From the NCBI GenBank assembly GCA_016190305.1, contig JACPQU010000002.1, positions 1 to 33,732 of the forward strand: a DNA stretch of 33,732 bases. The letters run 5' to 3'. Made by a program: the position numbers and the translations under genes. Under the pieces are notes generated by a model. It made no database searches, had not been told where the DNA came from, and saw nothing but the letters and a program-made list of their open reading frames with translations. The stretch is from Bacillota bacterium. Lineage in GTDB: Bacteria > Bacillota > JACPQU01. This document shows, piece after piece, positions 1 through 7,435 of the stretch (positions within the stretch are counted from its first letter, which is position 1; every line of letters begins with the position of its first letter).

Positions 1-860
1 TAGGAGATCAGCTTCTCCGCAGAATTCTTCCGGGCCGTTGTTTTTAAGATCCCGGCTCCGGCTACGTTGATCAGGGCTCCCAGATCTCCGCCCTGTGGAT
101 AGTAGTTCTTGGCGGCGAGGTTGCCTCCCTGCTGTTTCCGGACGTTGAAGAGATAGTAGTGATTCACGAAACCGGCGTCAATTTCGCCCTTGGCGGCGGC
201 TTCGACGATGGGAGTGTTCTTTGGATAGACACGGGGGTTGTTTGCTTGGATCCCCTTCAACCATTGCATGGTCGCTTCTTCTCCCAGTTTGACCCGCATC
301 CCGGTGATGAAGGCCTGGAAAGAAGCGTTGGTGGGTGCCCAGCCCAGACGGTCCTTCCACTTGGGGTCGGTGAACCCAAGGATAGACGCGGGCAAATCAG
401 ACTCTTTCAGCTTCTCCGTGTTATAAACCACCACGCGGGCCCGACCGGAGATACCGACCCAAAGGCTGTCAGGTGAACGGAATCGAGTTTCAACCTTATC
501 CAGGATCCCGGATGGGAGCTTGGTCAGGAAGCCCTTGCCGGCCACCGCACCGAGGGCTCCGGAGTCTTGCGCAAAAAAGACATCCGCGGGGCTGTTCTTG
601 CCTTCCTCCAGGATCGTTGCCGCCAGTTCAGCGGAGTCCCCGTAACGAACCTGAACCTTGATTCCGGTGTCCTTTTCAAAACTCTTCAGAATGGGTGCGA
701 CCAGCGACTCGCTTCGTCCGGAGTAGACGGTTACCGTGCCATCGTCCTTCCCCTTGGAACCGGTGCTGCAGGCGCTCAAGGCCAGGGCCAGGGCCAGCAA
801 CAGGATTATCCCGGTTTGGATGAGGCGACGGCCGGTCAGGGTGGAACACCTTTCTTGCAT
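1..860 (-). CDS. Iron(III) ABC transporter substrate-binding lipoprotein (3' end outside window)
   Basis: This gene is absent from the ORF track because it runs off the left edge; 286 codons are present and about 50 are probably missing. The product should bind ferric iron outside the membrane and hand it to an FbpBC/FutBC-type permease. The N-terminus is a lipoprotein signal ending in LALSAC, and the mature part begins TVTVYSGRSESL, the hallmark of FbpA/FutA-family binding proteins. Family segments such as YYPQGGDLGALINVAGAG lie near the cut end. The ATG at 860 is preceded by GAAAGGCGGG. A consensus promoter overlaid by a Fur box lies about 200 nt upstream, which supports iron as ligand and iron-repressed expression. 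The permease and ATPase genes are presumably just outside the window. Confidence 0.88.
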   Translation of the reverse strand, partial: MQERCSTLTGRRLIQTGIILLLALALALSACSTGSKGKDDGTVTVYSGRSESLVAPILKSFEKDTGIKVQVRYGDSAELAATILEEGKNSPADVFFAQDSGALGAVAGKGFLTKLPSGILDKVETRFRSPDSLWVGISGRARVVVYNTEKLKESDLPASILGFTDPKWKDRLGWAPTNASFQAFITGMRVKLGEEATMQWLKGIQANNPRVYPKNTPIVEAAAKGEIDAGFVNHYYLFNVRKQQGGNLAAKNYYPQGGDLGALINVAGAGILKTTARKNSAEKLIS

Positions 861-1036
861 TGATCGTTTCCCGCCTTTCTTCATCGAGGATATAATCTTC
901 AAAGCTTAAGGATTGCATTGTACACGTTCATTTTCCTAATAAACCGATTCACCCGACTGCCGGTATGACTTAGTTCCCAGGGCAAGCTCCTTTTAAGGGA
1001 TAACCCCGTTACGGTCAATGGGTAAAACCGGGGATA

Positions 1037-1057
1037 TGAGAATGAATATCACTCTCA
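1037..1057 (-). promoter_or_regulatory. Fur box
   Basis: A 21-bp imperfect palindrome with halves TGAGAATGA and TCACTCTCA matches the classical Fur consensus (TGATAATGATTATCATTATCA) at 17 of 21 positions. It lies immediately downstream of the -10 element, where bound Fur would block transcription. Its target encodes a ferric-iron binding protein, which is the expected regulon member. Confidence 0.78.
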
Positions 1058-1063
1058 ACCTCT

Positions 1064-1092
1064 ATTTAATAATAAGTCTTTCGAAGTGTCAA
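1064..1092 (-). promoter_or_regulatory. Sigma-A promoter for the iron-binding protein gene
   Basis: On the minus strand a perfect TTGACA (1087-1092) is followed after exactly 17 nt by TTAAAT (1064-1069), matching four of six -10 bases. It points at the iron-binding lipoprotein gene and its predicted start site falls inside the Fur box. The rest of the 861-1252 gap holds the roughly 200-nt 5' leader, in which I see no recognisable riboswitch or small ORF with a good ribosome site. Confidence 0.72.
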
Positions 1093-1227
1093 TAGGCATT
1101 CTCGGTTTTTCATGCTTGGTGTTGAAAAGACATGGAAGATGAAATCGGAAACGTGGATTAATAAAACGACTCTAACGCTGACGCTGGTTGATAATCCCCT
1201 GCAGATCAAACTTCGCTTTACAGGATA

Positions 1228-1254
1228 GAGCCAAGGTCAGAACGACCCTGGCTC
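1228..1254 (-). terminator. Hairpin at the 3' end of ndk
   Basis: GAGCCAGGGTC and GACCTTGGCTC (minus strand) form an 11-bp stem with one G-U-type mismatch and a 5-nt loop. The stem overlaps the ndk stop codon. No U-tract follows, so it may stabilise the 3' end rather than terminate alone. Confidence 0.45.
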
Positions 1255-1708
1255 AAACCTTGGGGTAAATCCAGGTCTCGATAGAACGGCTATACTCCAC
1301 ACACTCGTTTTCGCTGAAAAAGATCCGCATTTCGATCTCTGCCCGGCCCGGTGAGTCCGAAGCATGGATGACGTTTCGATCCACGGCGATTCCCAGATCT
1401 CCCCGGATGGTCCCCGGCGCGGCTTCCTTGGGGTTGGTGGCGCCGTTCATAGCCCGAACCAGGGAAACCGCACCCTGCCCTTCCAAGACCATGGCCACGA
1501 CCGGTCCGGAGGTGATGTAGGAAAGAAGCGGCTCGTAGAAAGGCTTACCGACATGTTCCGCATATAAGTTCTCGGCGGTCGCGGCTTCGATCTTGATCAG
1601 CTTCAAGGCCACGATCTTCAGACCGCGATCCTCAAATCGTGAAATAATCCGGCCGACCAGACCCCGCTGCACGGAATCAGGTTTGATCATTACGAATGTT
1701 CGCTCCAA
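1253..1708 (-). CDS. ndk: Nucleoside diphosphate kinase
   Basis: The enzyme transfers the gamma-phosphate of ATP to other (d)NDPs through a phosphohistidine. The 151-residue protein has the standard family length. ERTFVMIKPDSVQRGLVG is at the N-terminus, the catalytic histidine is H115 in NVIHASDS, and FSENE lies near the C-terminus. The ORF track begins far upstream. I place the start at a TTG at 1708 because GGAGG lies 7 nt before it and the protein then starts at the usual position (MERTF-like). It follows speD in the same direction, separated by 154 nt that contain a strong hairpin, so the two may be uncoupled. Confidence 0.95.
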   Translation of the reverse strand: MERTFVMIKPDSVQRGLVGRIISRFEDRGLKIVALKLIKIEAATAENLYAEHVGKPFYEPLLSYITSGPVVAMVLEGQGAVSLVRAMNGATNPKEAAPGTIRGDLGIAVDRNVIHASDSPGRAEIEMRIFFSENECVEYSRSIETWIYPKV

Positions 1709-1779
1709 GTATCGGCCTCCTCCGGCAAAGTAGGTAAGACTGTTGAACCCTTTGAGAATTGGAGCCATCCGAATGGTTC

Positions 1780-1823
1780 GGCCCCCGGATTGCCGACTGT
1801 GTCGGCCGGGATATCCGGGGGCC
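1780..1823 (-). terminator. Nested hairpin between speD and ndk
   Basis: Perfect 11-bp arms (GGCCCCCGGAT at 1780-1790, ATCCGGGGGCC at 1813-1823) enclose a second 6-bp stem, GCCGAC/GTCGGC (1792-1797 and 1801-1806). The structure lies in the speD-ndk gap. No U-run follows on the minus strand, so it could be a weak terminator, a processing site or an mRNA-stability element. Confidence 0.5.
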
Positions 1824-1862
1824 GGTGTGAAACCCACATAATAACCGAGTCGATGGCCGGGT

Positions 1863-2240
1863 TCAGGCCGTGACGGCTTGAGCGACAATCGACTCCACGA
1901 GGCCTCGTTTCACCTCTTGGGCGGACATCTCCTCGGACATGAATCTCTCGGCCACGTAACGGCATGCTTTCCAAGGATCCACTTTTTCCCCGCACGTAAA
2001 AACATCCAGGGCCGCATATCTTAACTCGGGCCAGGTATGGATGGCCAGGTGCGATTCAGAGATTACCACTACACCGCTGACACCATGCGGACTGAATCGG
2101 TGGAAGACAACTTCCCGGACCTCCGCACCTGCTTCCAGAGCGGCATTCACCATAATCCGTTTGATGCTCTCGATATCATCGAGAATGGGCGCTTGGCAGC
2201 GGTAAATCTCCGCCAGAATCTGACGGCCCAGTGCCTGCAT
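1863..2240 (-). CDS. speD: S-adenosylmethionine decarboxylase proenzyme (class 1B)
   Basis: The enzyme makes decarboxylated SAM, the aminopropyl donor for spermidine. The 125-residue proenzyme is the short Thermotoga/Bacillus form. Autocleavage is expected between E62 and S63 in VVISESHLAIHTWPE, leaving a pyruvoyl group on S63. H68 and C83 fall at the positions of the known catalytic residues of this class. ATG at 2240 is preceded by AAGGAGG at 8 nt, with a consensus promoter just beyond. No spermidine synthase gene is in the window, but a PatA-like putrescine aminotransferase lies 0.7 kb upstream, so polyamine metabolism is a shared theme. Confidence 0.96.
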   Translation of the reverse strand: MQALGRQILAEIYRCQAPILDDIESIKRIMVNAALEAGAEVREVVFHRFSPHGVSGVVVISESHLAIHTWPELRYAALDVFTCGEKVDPWKACRYVAERFMSEEMSAQEVKRGLVESIVAQAVTA

Positions 2241-2283
2241 TTATCATTCCTCCTTCTGGAAACCCCCAAAAAATCACAATGAC

Positions 2284-2311
2284 ATTGTAACAGAAAGGGT
2301 CTTGATGTCAA
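2284..2311 (-). promoter_or_regulatory. Sigma-A promoter for speD
   Basis: TTGACA (2306-2311, overlapping the stop codon of the upstream gene) is followed by 16 nt and TACAAT (2284-2289) on the minus strand. The predicted transcript has a leader of about 35-40 nt before the speD ATG. Confidence 0.68.
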
Positions 2312-2742
2312 TTCTCGATCTGACCCCGGATGGCTTCCAGCATGGCTTCGCTGTTTTCTTTTACCTTCTTCTTGAGGATGGGATGGAGCAGCGGCGCGAG
2401 CATCGGAACCCCGAACTCGAAGTCGACGGTAAGGGTTACCCGGACCGTCTCTCCCTCGGGTTCGATGCGCCAAAATCCTTCGAACTTCTTCAAATCACCG
2501 GAGAGCAGGCGGTACTGGATCACCCGTTCACCGTCATTGAATTCATCCCGTTCGGTCCACTTGATTTTCCGGCCGTCGATGCTGGTCAACCAGTCGGTGA
2601 CGGTCCAGCCTTCTCCCGAATCAGTGATCCGGACACTTACGACGTCCTTCATGAACTTGGGATAGCTCTCCATATCCCTGACCGTGGCGTAGATGCGGTC
2701 CGGGTCACCCTTCATCAGCGTGGAAACCTCGACGTACGGCAT
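2308..2742 (-). CDS. SRPBCC (START/polyketide-cyclase-like) family protein
   Basis: This 144-residue protein has the helix-grip pattern of the aromatase/cyclase/COQ10/RatA group. MPYVEVSTLMKGDPDRIYA opens the first strand and helix, DMESYPKFMKDVVSV follows, and a long C-terminal amphipathic helix begins near PMLAPLLHPILKKKV. Family members bind hydrophobic ligands or act on ribosomes, and the ligand cannot be deduced here. The track's first ATG adds ten residues. The ATG at 2742 is preferred because AAAGGGGG stands about 8 nt upstream and the domain begins at once. Two long direct repeats lie in its upstream region. A separate speD promoter begins at its stop codon. Confidence 0.8.
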   Translation of the reverse strand: MPYVEVSTLMKGDPDRIYATVRDMESYPKFMKDVVSVRITDSGEGWTVTDWLTSIDGRKIKWTERDEFNDGERVIQYRLLSGDLKKFEGFWRIEPEGETVRVTLTVDFEFGVPMLAPLLHPILKKKVKENSEAMLEAIRGQIEN

Positions 2743-2770
2743 CGGACTTACCCCCTTTATCAGGCTGTAC

Positions 2771-2807
2771 AATAAACGAAATCCAGATAAATAAACGAAA
2801 TACCAGA
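2771..2807. repeat. Two near-identical 17/18-bp direct repeats upstream of the SRPBCC gene
   Basis: AATAAACGAAATCCAGA (2771-2787) recurs as AATAAACGAAATACCAGA (2790-2807), differing by one inserted A. Start-to-start spacing is 19 bp, and the first copy lies 29 bp upstream of the ATG at 2742. The placement fits a transcription-factor operator, but the regulator is unknown. No other feature was seen in the 2743-2938 gap. Confidence 0.6.
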
Positions 2808-2938
2808 CTTTGTTCGTGTATCTTCTGACTGTATATCTTTACATTGCATAACTTCAAATTTCAACGCTTCCCAGGCCTCGGCCCGTTTCCAAGCGCAGTT
2901 CGGTATCTTGACCCGCCATTCCCGGGTTCCACTCGTTC

Positions 2939-4213
2939 CTACAACTCGTCGATTACCTCCGCGGTGGAAGCGACCGCCTCGGAGAAAACCTCTATTGCCC
3001 TGGAGAGCTGCTCCCTGGTGATGACCAGTGGCGGTTCCAACCTGATGACCGTGGGATTGTTCAGGGTGTAAAAGGCCAGCACACGACGGCCAATGACCTC
3101 GGCGATGATCATTCCGCCAGCACCCGCTTTGGTTACCTCGAGCCCCACCAGGAGCCCGCGGCCGCGAACTTCTTTAATGACGGACGGATAGCGGGCCTGA
3201 AGGGCACGCAGTTCGTCCAGGAGGATCTTTCCGAGCTCCGCGGACCGTTCGGAAAGCCCTTCTTCAAGCACCACCTGGATGGCGGCAATCCCCGCAGTAC
3301 AAGCGAGGGGGTTCCCACCGAAGGTGGAAGTGTGGAGCAACGGAGCGGAAATAAATTTCTCCCATAGGGATGGCCTTGCGATGAAGGCCCCGACCGGCAT
3401 CACACCACCGCCCAAGGTCTTGCCGAGACACATGATATCCGGAGTCACACCGTAATGATCGCAAGCGAAGAGGCTCCCGGTCCGTCCGAAACCGGTCTGG
3501 ATCTCATCGGCGATCAAGAGGGCTCCCCTCTCATCGCATCGTTCACGCAGTCCAGGCAGGTAGTCATCCGGAGGGATGAAGACGCCTCCCTCGGCTTGGA
3601 TAGGCTCGATGATTACCGCTGCCGTGTCTGAACCGACGGCTTTTTCGGCCGCTTCCAGATCTCCGAAGGGGACATGGGTGAAACCCGGCAGGAGGGGTTC
3701 GAAGGGCTCCTTATAGACCTCCCTCCCGCTGGCGCTAAGGGCTCCAAGGGTCTTGCCGTGGAAGGCCCCGATCGTGGAGACAAAACCCTTTCTTCCGGTC
3801 GCCAGTCGAGCCAGCTTGAGGGCGCCTTCAACCGCCTCGGCCCCGCTGTTGCAGATGAAGGAGTATTGCAAGTCACCAGGCGTGATCCGTGCCAGGAGTT
3901 CGGAGAGATCAGCCATGGGCCTGGAAAACATGGCTCGGGAGGAAAGGGGCATCCGCTCCAGTTGCTCCCTCACCGCCTGGATCACCTTGGGATGAGCGTG
4001 TCCAGTTCCGAAAGCCCCCATGAGCCCCAGGCAATCAAGGTATTCCTCGCCCCGCACGTCGCGGACGATGCAGCCGTGGGCCTCCCATTCCGCTGTTTCG
4101 AGGCCCATGATCCGGAGAAGCCTCGCCATGGCAGGATTAACATACTTCTCGTACTTGGCCACCGTCTCCGCAATAAATTCGTCCACAGATAACCCAGTAC
4201 TGCCGGATTCCAT
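2939..4213 (-). CDS. patA: Class III aminotransferase, putrescine aminotransferase-like
   Basis: This PLP enzyme probably moves an amino group from putrescine (or a similar omega-amine) to 2-oxoglutarate. The 424-residue length fits the family. Motifs in order are CNSGAEAVEGALKLAR (about 121-136), GAFHGKTLGALS (149-160), the metal- and PLP-contacting ADEIQTGFGRTG (235-246) and the Schiff-base lysine K265 in CLGKTLGGGVMP. TLNNPTVIRLEPPLVIT near the C-terminus resembles E. coli YgjG/PatA more than ArgD or GabT. The ORF track extends to 4507. I chose the ATG at 4213 because the upstream extension overlaps the next gene and lacks family similarity; the ribosome site there (GGGGGGCGGG) is weak. 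Substrate assignment is an inference, supported by the nearby speD. Confidence 0.82.
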   Translation of the reverse strand: MESGSTGLSVDEFIAETVAKYEKYVNPAMARLLRIMGLETAEWEAHGCIVRDVRGEEYLDCLGLMGAFGTGHAHPKVIQAVREQLERMPLSSRAMFSRPMADLSELLARITPGDLQYSFICNSGAEAVEGALKLARLATGRKGFVSTIGAFHGKTLGALSASGREVYKEPFEPLLPGFTHVPFGDLEAAEKAVGSDTAAVIIEPIQAEGGVFIPPDDYLPGLRERCDERGALLIADEIQTGFGRTGSLFACDHYGVTPDIMCLGKTLGGGVMPVGAFIARPSLWEKFISAPLLHTSTFGGNPLACTAGIAAIQVVLEEGLSERSAELGKILLDELRALQARYPSVIKEVRGRGLLVGLEVTKAGAGGMIIAEVIGRRVLAFYTLNNPTVIRLEPPLVITREQLSRAIEVFSEAVASTAEVIDEL

Positions 4214-4430
4214 AGCCCGCCCCCCGGGACAAGATTTTCTCGAGACTCCTGAACGAATGAACATCCTTGAACGAATGGATATCTTGGCATGAAAACGCGG
4301 CGCTTTATTCTCCACCCGCGCTGGAAATCCCTTGCTTAGCCGGCCAGGGCGGATCCGGGCGACCATGCCGAAAGTCCTGCGGATCGGATAGCAGTAGATT
4401 AAAAATGGATGATTCTCTTCTGAAGGCACC

Positions 4431-4988
4431 CTATCGGTTTCGGGGACGGATGGAGGTCGAACCCTCAACCGGGAGCAATCCGCCTCGCTCCACGGCAAGG
4501 GAGACATTCAAGATCCCGGATGGTCCGAAGTCGGCATGGAAAGCCGAAGCCGACTCCAGCAGGGGCACACCGCCGGAGGGCATCACTGAAAGGGAACCTC
4601 CTCCGTCGGGCTCCACCCTCCGAAAGATTGAAGATCCGATTCTATAATAGGTGACCACTTTTCCCGCGGACCGGAAGGCCAACCCTTGTTCAGCCAAGGC
4701 CACCTCCGAAGCGATTCTCAGCCCAGGGATGGCATCGGCTGTACCGATTCGGGAACCGTCGATCATCTCCGCGAGTAACTGGCGAACTTCCCTGGAGCTT
4801 TCGTTCTCCAGCCGTCCTTGCTTTTCTAGCCTGTTTCCATCTCTCATAAAAGAAATAACCAAACCGAAAACCGAAATGGTCAACGCTGCAGCGATGAGCA
4901 GTTCCAGCACGGACATTCCCCGTTGGCCAACGAACCCGTGGGCCGGCTCGTGGGGTTCAACGGAGGGTACTTCCCCTATTCGGCCCAA
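4431..4988 (-). CDS. PilW-type minor prepilin
   Basis: This 185-residue protein is processed by prepilin peptidase. The class III signal GQRG|MSVLELLIAAALTISV has the conserved glycine, an E at mature position +5 and one transmembrane helix. Minor pilins of this type prime type IV pilus or type II secretion pseudopilus assembly. The track start (TTG at 5048) overlaps the upstream gene and has no ribosome site. The TTG at 4988 has GGGAGG about 9 nt upstream and gives a 24-residue leader, so it is preferred. It is the last of three co-directional prepilin genes. The 217 nt between it and the aminotransferase hold no ORF. Confidence 0.8.
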   Translation of the reverse strand: MGRIGEVPSVEPHEPAHGFVGQRGMSVLELLIAAALTISVFGLVISFMRDGNRLEKQGRLENESSREVRQLLAEMIDGSRIGTADAIPGLRIASEVALAEQGLAFRSAGKVVTYYRIGSSIFRRVEPDGGGSLSVMPSGGVPLLESASAFHADFGPSGILNVSLAVERGGLLPVEGSTSIRPRNR

Positions 4989-5031
4989 ATCCTTCCGCCT
5001 CCCTGCCGAATGTTGCTCGACCAAACCAACG

Positions 5032-5463
5032 TTACGGCCCGTTTTCAAAAATCAGGAACGAACTTTCCGCCAGCGGTTTACCTCCGCTTCGACCAGCGGG
5101 ATAGATCCGTACCTCCACTCGTTTCACCCTTGGTTGGCCGTATTGATCGGGCATCTCCGCCAACAGGGTGACCTCCTGTTTCATTTCAAAACCGGGATGG
5201 TAAGACGGTGATGAGGATACACCCGGGGCCAGGGAGTCGTAGGGGGCCGCCTTGGCCTCCTCGGCAGCCCTTCGCCATAGGTTTGCTGCCTGCATCACCC
5301 TTCTCGCCGTTACGGTCCCATGCAGGCCTGCCTTAATTGCGTCAAAGGTAGGGAAAAGGACGGCTGCGATGACGGCGACGGCGATCAGCACCTCTACGAG
5401 GGCCGTTCCGTTTTGTCTGTTATTCCGGTTTTGCCTGCCCATCTCAGTCCACTCAGGTGTCAT
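5032..5463 (-). CDS. PilV/GspI-type minor prepilin
   Basis: This 143-residue protein carries an N-terminal prepilin signal RQNG|TALVEVLIAVAVIAAV, cleaved after G19, with E at +5. A transmembrane helix follows and then a short globular domain. It would be inserted in the inner membrane and built into a pilus or pseudopilus. GGGAG stands 6-7 nt before the ATG at 5463. Only three nucleotides separate it from the stop of the PilX-type gene, so the two are almost certainly co-transcribed and translationally coupled. Confidence 0.82.
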   Translation of the reverse strand: MTPEWTEMGRQNRNNRQNGTALVEVLIAVAVIAAVLFPTFDAIKAGLHGTVTARRVMQAANLWRRAAEEAKAAPYDSLAPGVSSSPSYHPGFEMKQEVTLLAEMPDQYGQPRVKRVEVRIYPAGRSGGKPLAESSFLIFENGP

Positions 5464-5466
5464 GCG

Positions 5467-6429
5467 TTACTCCCAACTCCCCGGGTTCGCGATCCAGTCG
5501 AGTTCGGTTCCGGGAGGGTAACCGACTAAGGCAAGATCTGAATCGTAGGTGACCGAGGCGCCACCAGAAAGATTCACCGAAGAGCCGACCAGCGAACCGG
5601 TGACCGTTTGGCTCCCAACCACATCGATGTCGGCGCTGGGCGCATAGATGCCGCCGTAGAAAGCCCCGCCTCCCCGCAGATCGATCTCTACATCGGTATT
5701 ATCAGTAGGCACGAAGATGATCAGGTTCTCAGCCTGGAGGGTTGTGTTGATGATCCCAGTCCCCGTAATCTTGATATCACCCGCGATGTAAAGAGTTGTC
5801 CGCCCGGTCAGGATCAGGTTTCCGTTACCTGCCGAATCGATCTGATCATATAGGTAGGTTCCAGGTGTGATGGTTACATCCGTATCCCTGATCAGGAGTT
5901 GGCCGCTGCTCGCCAAGCCGGTGGGAAGGATGATGCGAGGATCGATAACCCCGCCGGACTCCACAAGGGCGCCCGGGAAAGGCAGCCCTTCTTCGGGTGA
6001 ACTGGTGATCTTCACCCTGCGGGTGGATCTGCCCACGGTGCCCTCAGAAACCAGGTGCTTCAGGTTTTCATTTCCGGGTTCATCCCAGACCCAGACCCGA
6101 TAACCGGCCGAGTCTCCAAGAAGCCCAGTGACACTGTTGAACGAAGGATCCTCGCCTGGATGAGTCCGCCCGGGTATCTGCTCGGAAGATCGGTATTTTA
6201 ATCGATACAGGGCTTCGGACAGCCCGGATTCGGCGGCATAAACGGCCGTTACCCGATCCCGCACCGTATTCTGAACCCGAAGAGAAGCGCCGCCGAGGGA
6301 TACGGCCGCCCCCGCGAGGGTCATGAGCACGAGGCCGCCCCAGAGGACAACCATTAAGACCGAGCCCGTATCCCTTCCCGCCCTGGGTCCAGCCTTCTGG
6401 ATTTGGAGGTCACCGTTCTCCATTGGCAA
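5467..6429 (-). CDS. PilX-type prepilin-like protein with a polymer-forming/beta-rich C-terminal domain
   Basis: The 320-residue product starts with a basic leader and RDTG|SVLMVVLWGGLVLMT, a PilX-like N-terminus lacking the usual E5. AVYAAESGLSEALYRLK, typical of PilX N-terminal regions, follows at about residues 63-79. The C-terminal half (about 180-300) is a repetitive beta-rich segment (LILTGRTTLYIAGDIKITG, GGAFYGGIYAPSADIDVVG) that looks like the beta-helix domain often joined to PilX proteins. The start is the TTG at 6429 or the ATG at 6423; AGGTGG fits the TTG better at 6 nt spacing. It heads the three-gene prepilin cluster. No clear promoter was seen in the 176-nt gap upstream. Confidence 0.8.
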   Translation of the reverse strand: MPMENGDLQIQKAGPRAGRDTGSVLMVVLWGGLVLMTLAGAAVSLGGASLRVQNTVRDRVTAVYAAESGLSEALYRLKYRSSEQIPGRTHPGEDPSFNSVTGLLGDSAGYRVWVWDEPGNENLKHLVSEGTVGRSTRRVKITSSPEEGLPFPGALVESGGVIDPRIILPTGLASSGQLLIRDTDVTITPGTYLYDQIDSAGNGNLILTGRTTLYIAGDIKITGTGIINTTLQAENLIIFVPTDNTDVEIDLRGGGAFYGGIYAPSADIDVVGSQTVTGSLVGSSVNLSGGASVTYDSDLALVGYPPGTELDWIANPGSWE

Positions 6430-6605
6430 ATTTCACCACCTTAGATTATTCGCAGTCACCATCCGCAGCATGACCGAACACCGGCCAGATCTGGATCAAA
6501 ACAAACCCTTCTTGGAGAACAGACCGAAGGAGCCATTGGTGAAAGAGGGTGCAAACGGGCGGTGTTCAACAGCCGAAATTAGAACCTGGCGTCCGGCGCC
6601 TTGGA

Positions 6606-7403
6606 TCAGTCTTCTTCGGACTCGGATTCGGACTCGGATTCCAACCTTCGAAGCCGGGCTCGCGCCGCCACGGTTGAGACCACGATGCTGATCTCATACA
6701 GGATCCAGAGGGGTAAACCCATAACCAGTTGGGAGAAGACATCGGGCGGGGTGATCGCCGCTGCTACCACGGCGATGATCAGCAAGGCAAAACGACGTTG
6801 ACGGCGCAGGAGACCGGGTTCGATGATCCCGGCACGGGTAAGGCCCCAGGAGACCATGGGAAGCTGGAAGACAAGACCGAAAGGCACCGTCAGGGAGATC
6901 AGGAAGGAAAGGTAGTTGGCCACCGTGATCATGGGCTGGAGATCAGCGGCGGCGAAGCGGATAAAGAAATTATAGGTGACCGGGAGGGCTACCACGAACC
7001 CGAAGGTTACGCCTGCGGCGAACAGAAACGGTGCAAAGAAGAAAACGGTTGTGAGCAGCCTGCGTTCCGGTCCGCGTAAGCCCGGCCAGACGAAGACGGC
7101 GGTTTGGTGCAGGATCAAGGGAGAAGTCAGAAAAAGAGCCACCATCAGGGAAAGCTTGAGCTGGGTCATAAAGGCCTCCGCGGGAGCGGTAAAGATGAGC
7201 TTCCCCGCCGGGGCGGTGACAAAGGCCAGGATGTCGTCGGCATAACCGAAGGAGACCAGCGCCACCGCCACAATCCCGATGAGGATGACGATGATCCGTT
7301 TGCGGAGTTCTTCCAGGTGTCCGAACAAGCTCATTGGCCTGTCCGCCGGTTCACCTGTCGGGAGAACATCAGCTTTGTCCGCATTTCTTCGTTTCCAGAA
7401 CAT
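6606..7403 (-). CDS. tatC: Sec-independent protein translocase TatC
   Basis: TatC is the multi-spanning membrane receptor for twin-arginine signal peptides. The 265-residue protein has the conserved FGHLEELRKRI at about 27-37, six hydrophobic spans and the FVWPGLRGPERR loop around 103-114. The tail ends in an acidic SESESESEED run encoded by two 12-bp repeats at 6619-6642. The ATG at 7403 has GAGG 8 nt upstream. It lies 32 nt downstream of ahbC and is probably the last gene of the heme operon. TatA/B genes are not in the window. Confidence 0.94.
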   Translation of the reverse strand: MFWKRRNADKADVLPTGEPADRPMSLFGHLEELRKRIIVILIGIVAVALVSFGYADDILAFVTAPAGKLIFTAPAEAFMTQLKLSLMVALFLTSPLILHQTAVFVWPGLRGPERRLLTTVFFFAPFLFAAGVTFGFVVALPVTYNFFIRFAAADLQPMITVANYLSFLISLTVPFGLVFQLPMVSWGLTRAGIIEPGLLRRQRRFALLIIAVVAAAITPPDVFSQLVMGLPLWILYEISIVVSTVAARARLRRLESESESESEED

Positions 7404-7435
7404 AGGCTTGACCTCGTCCCCCCCCCTCCCACGGT

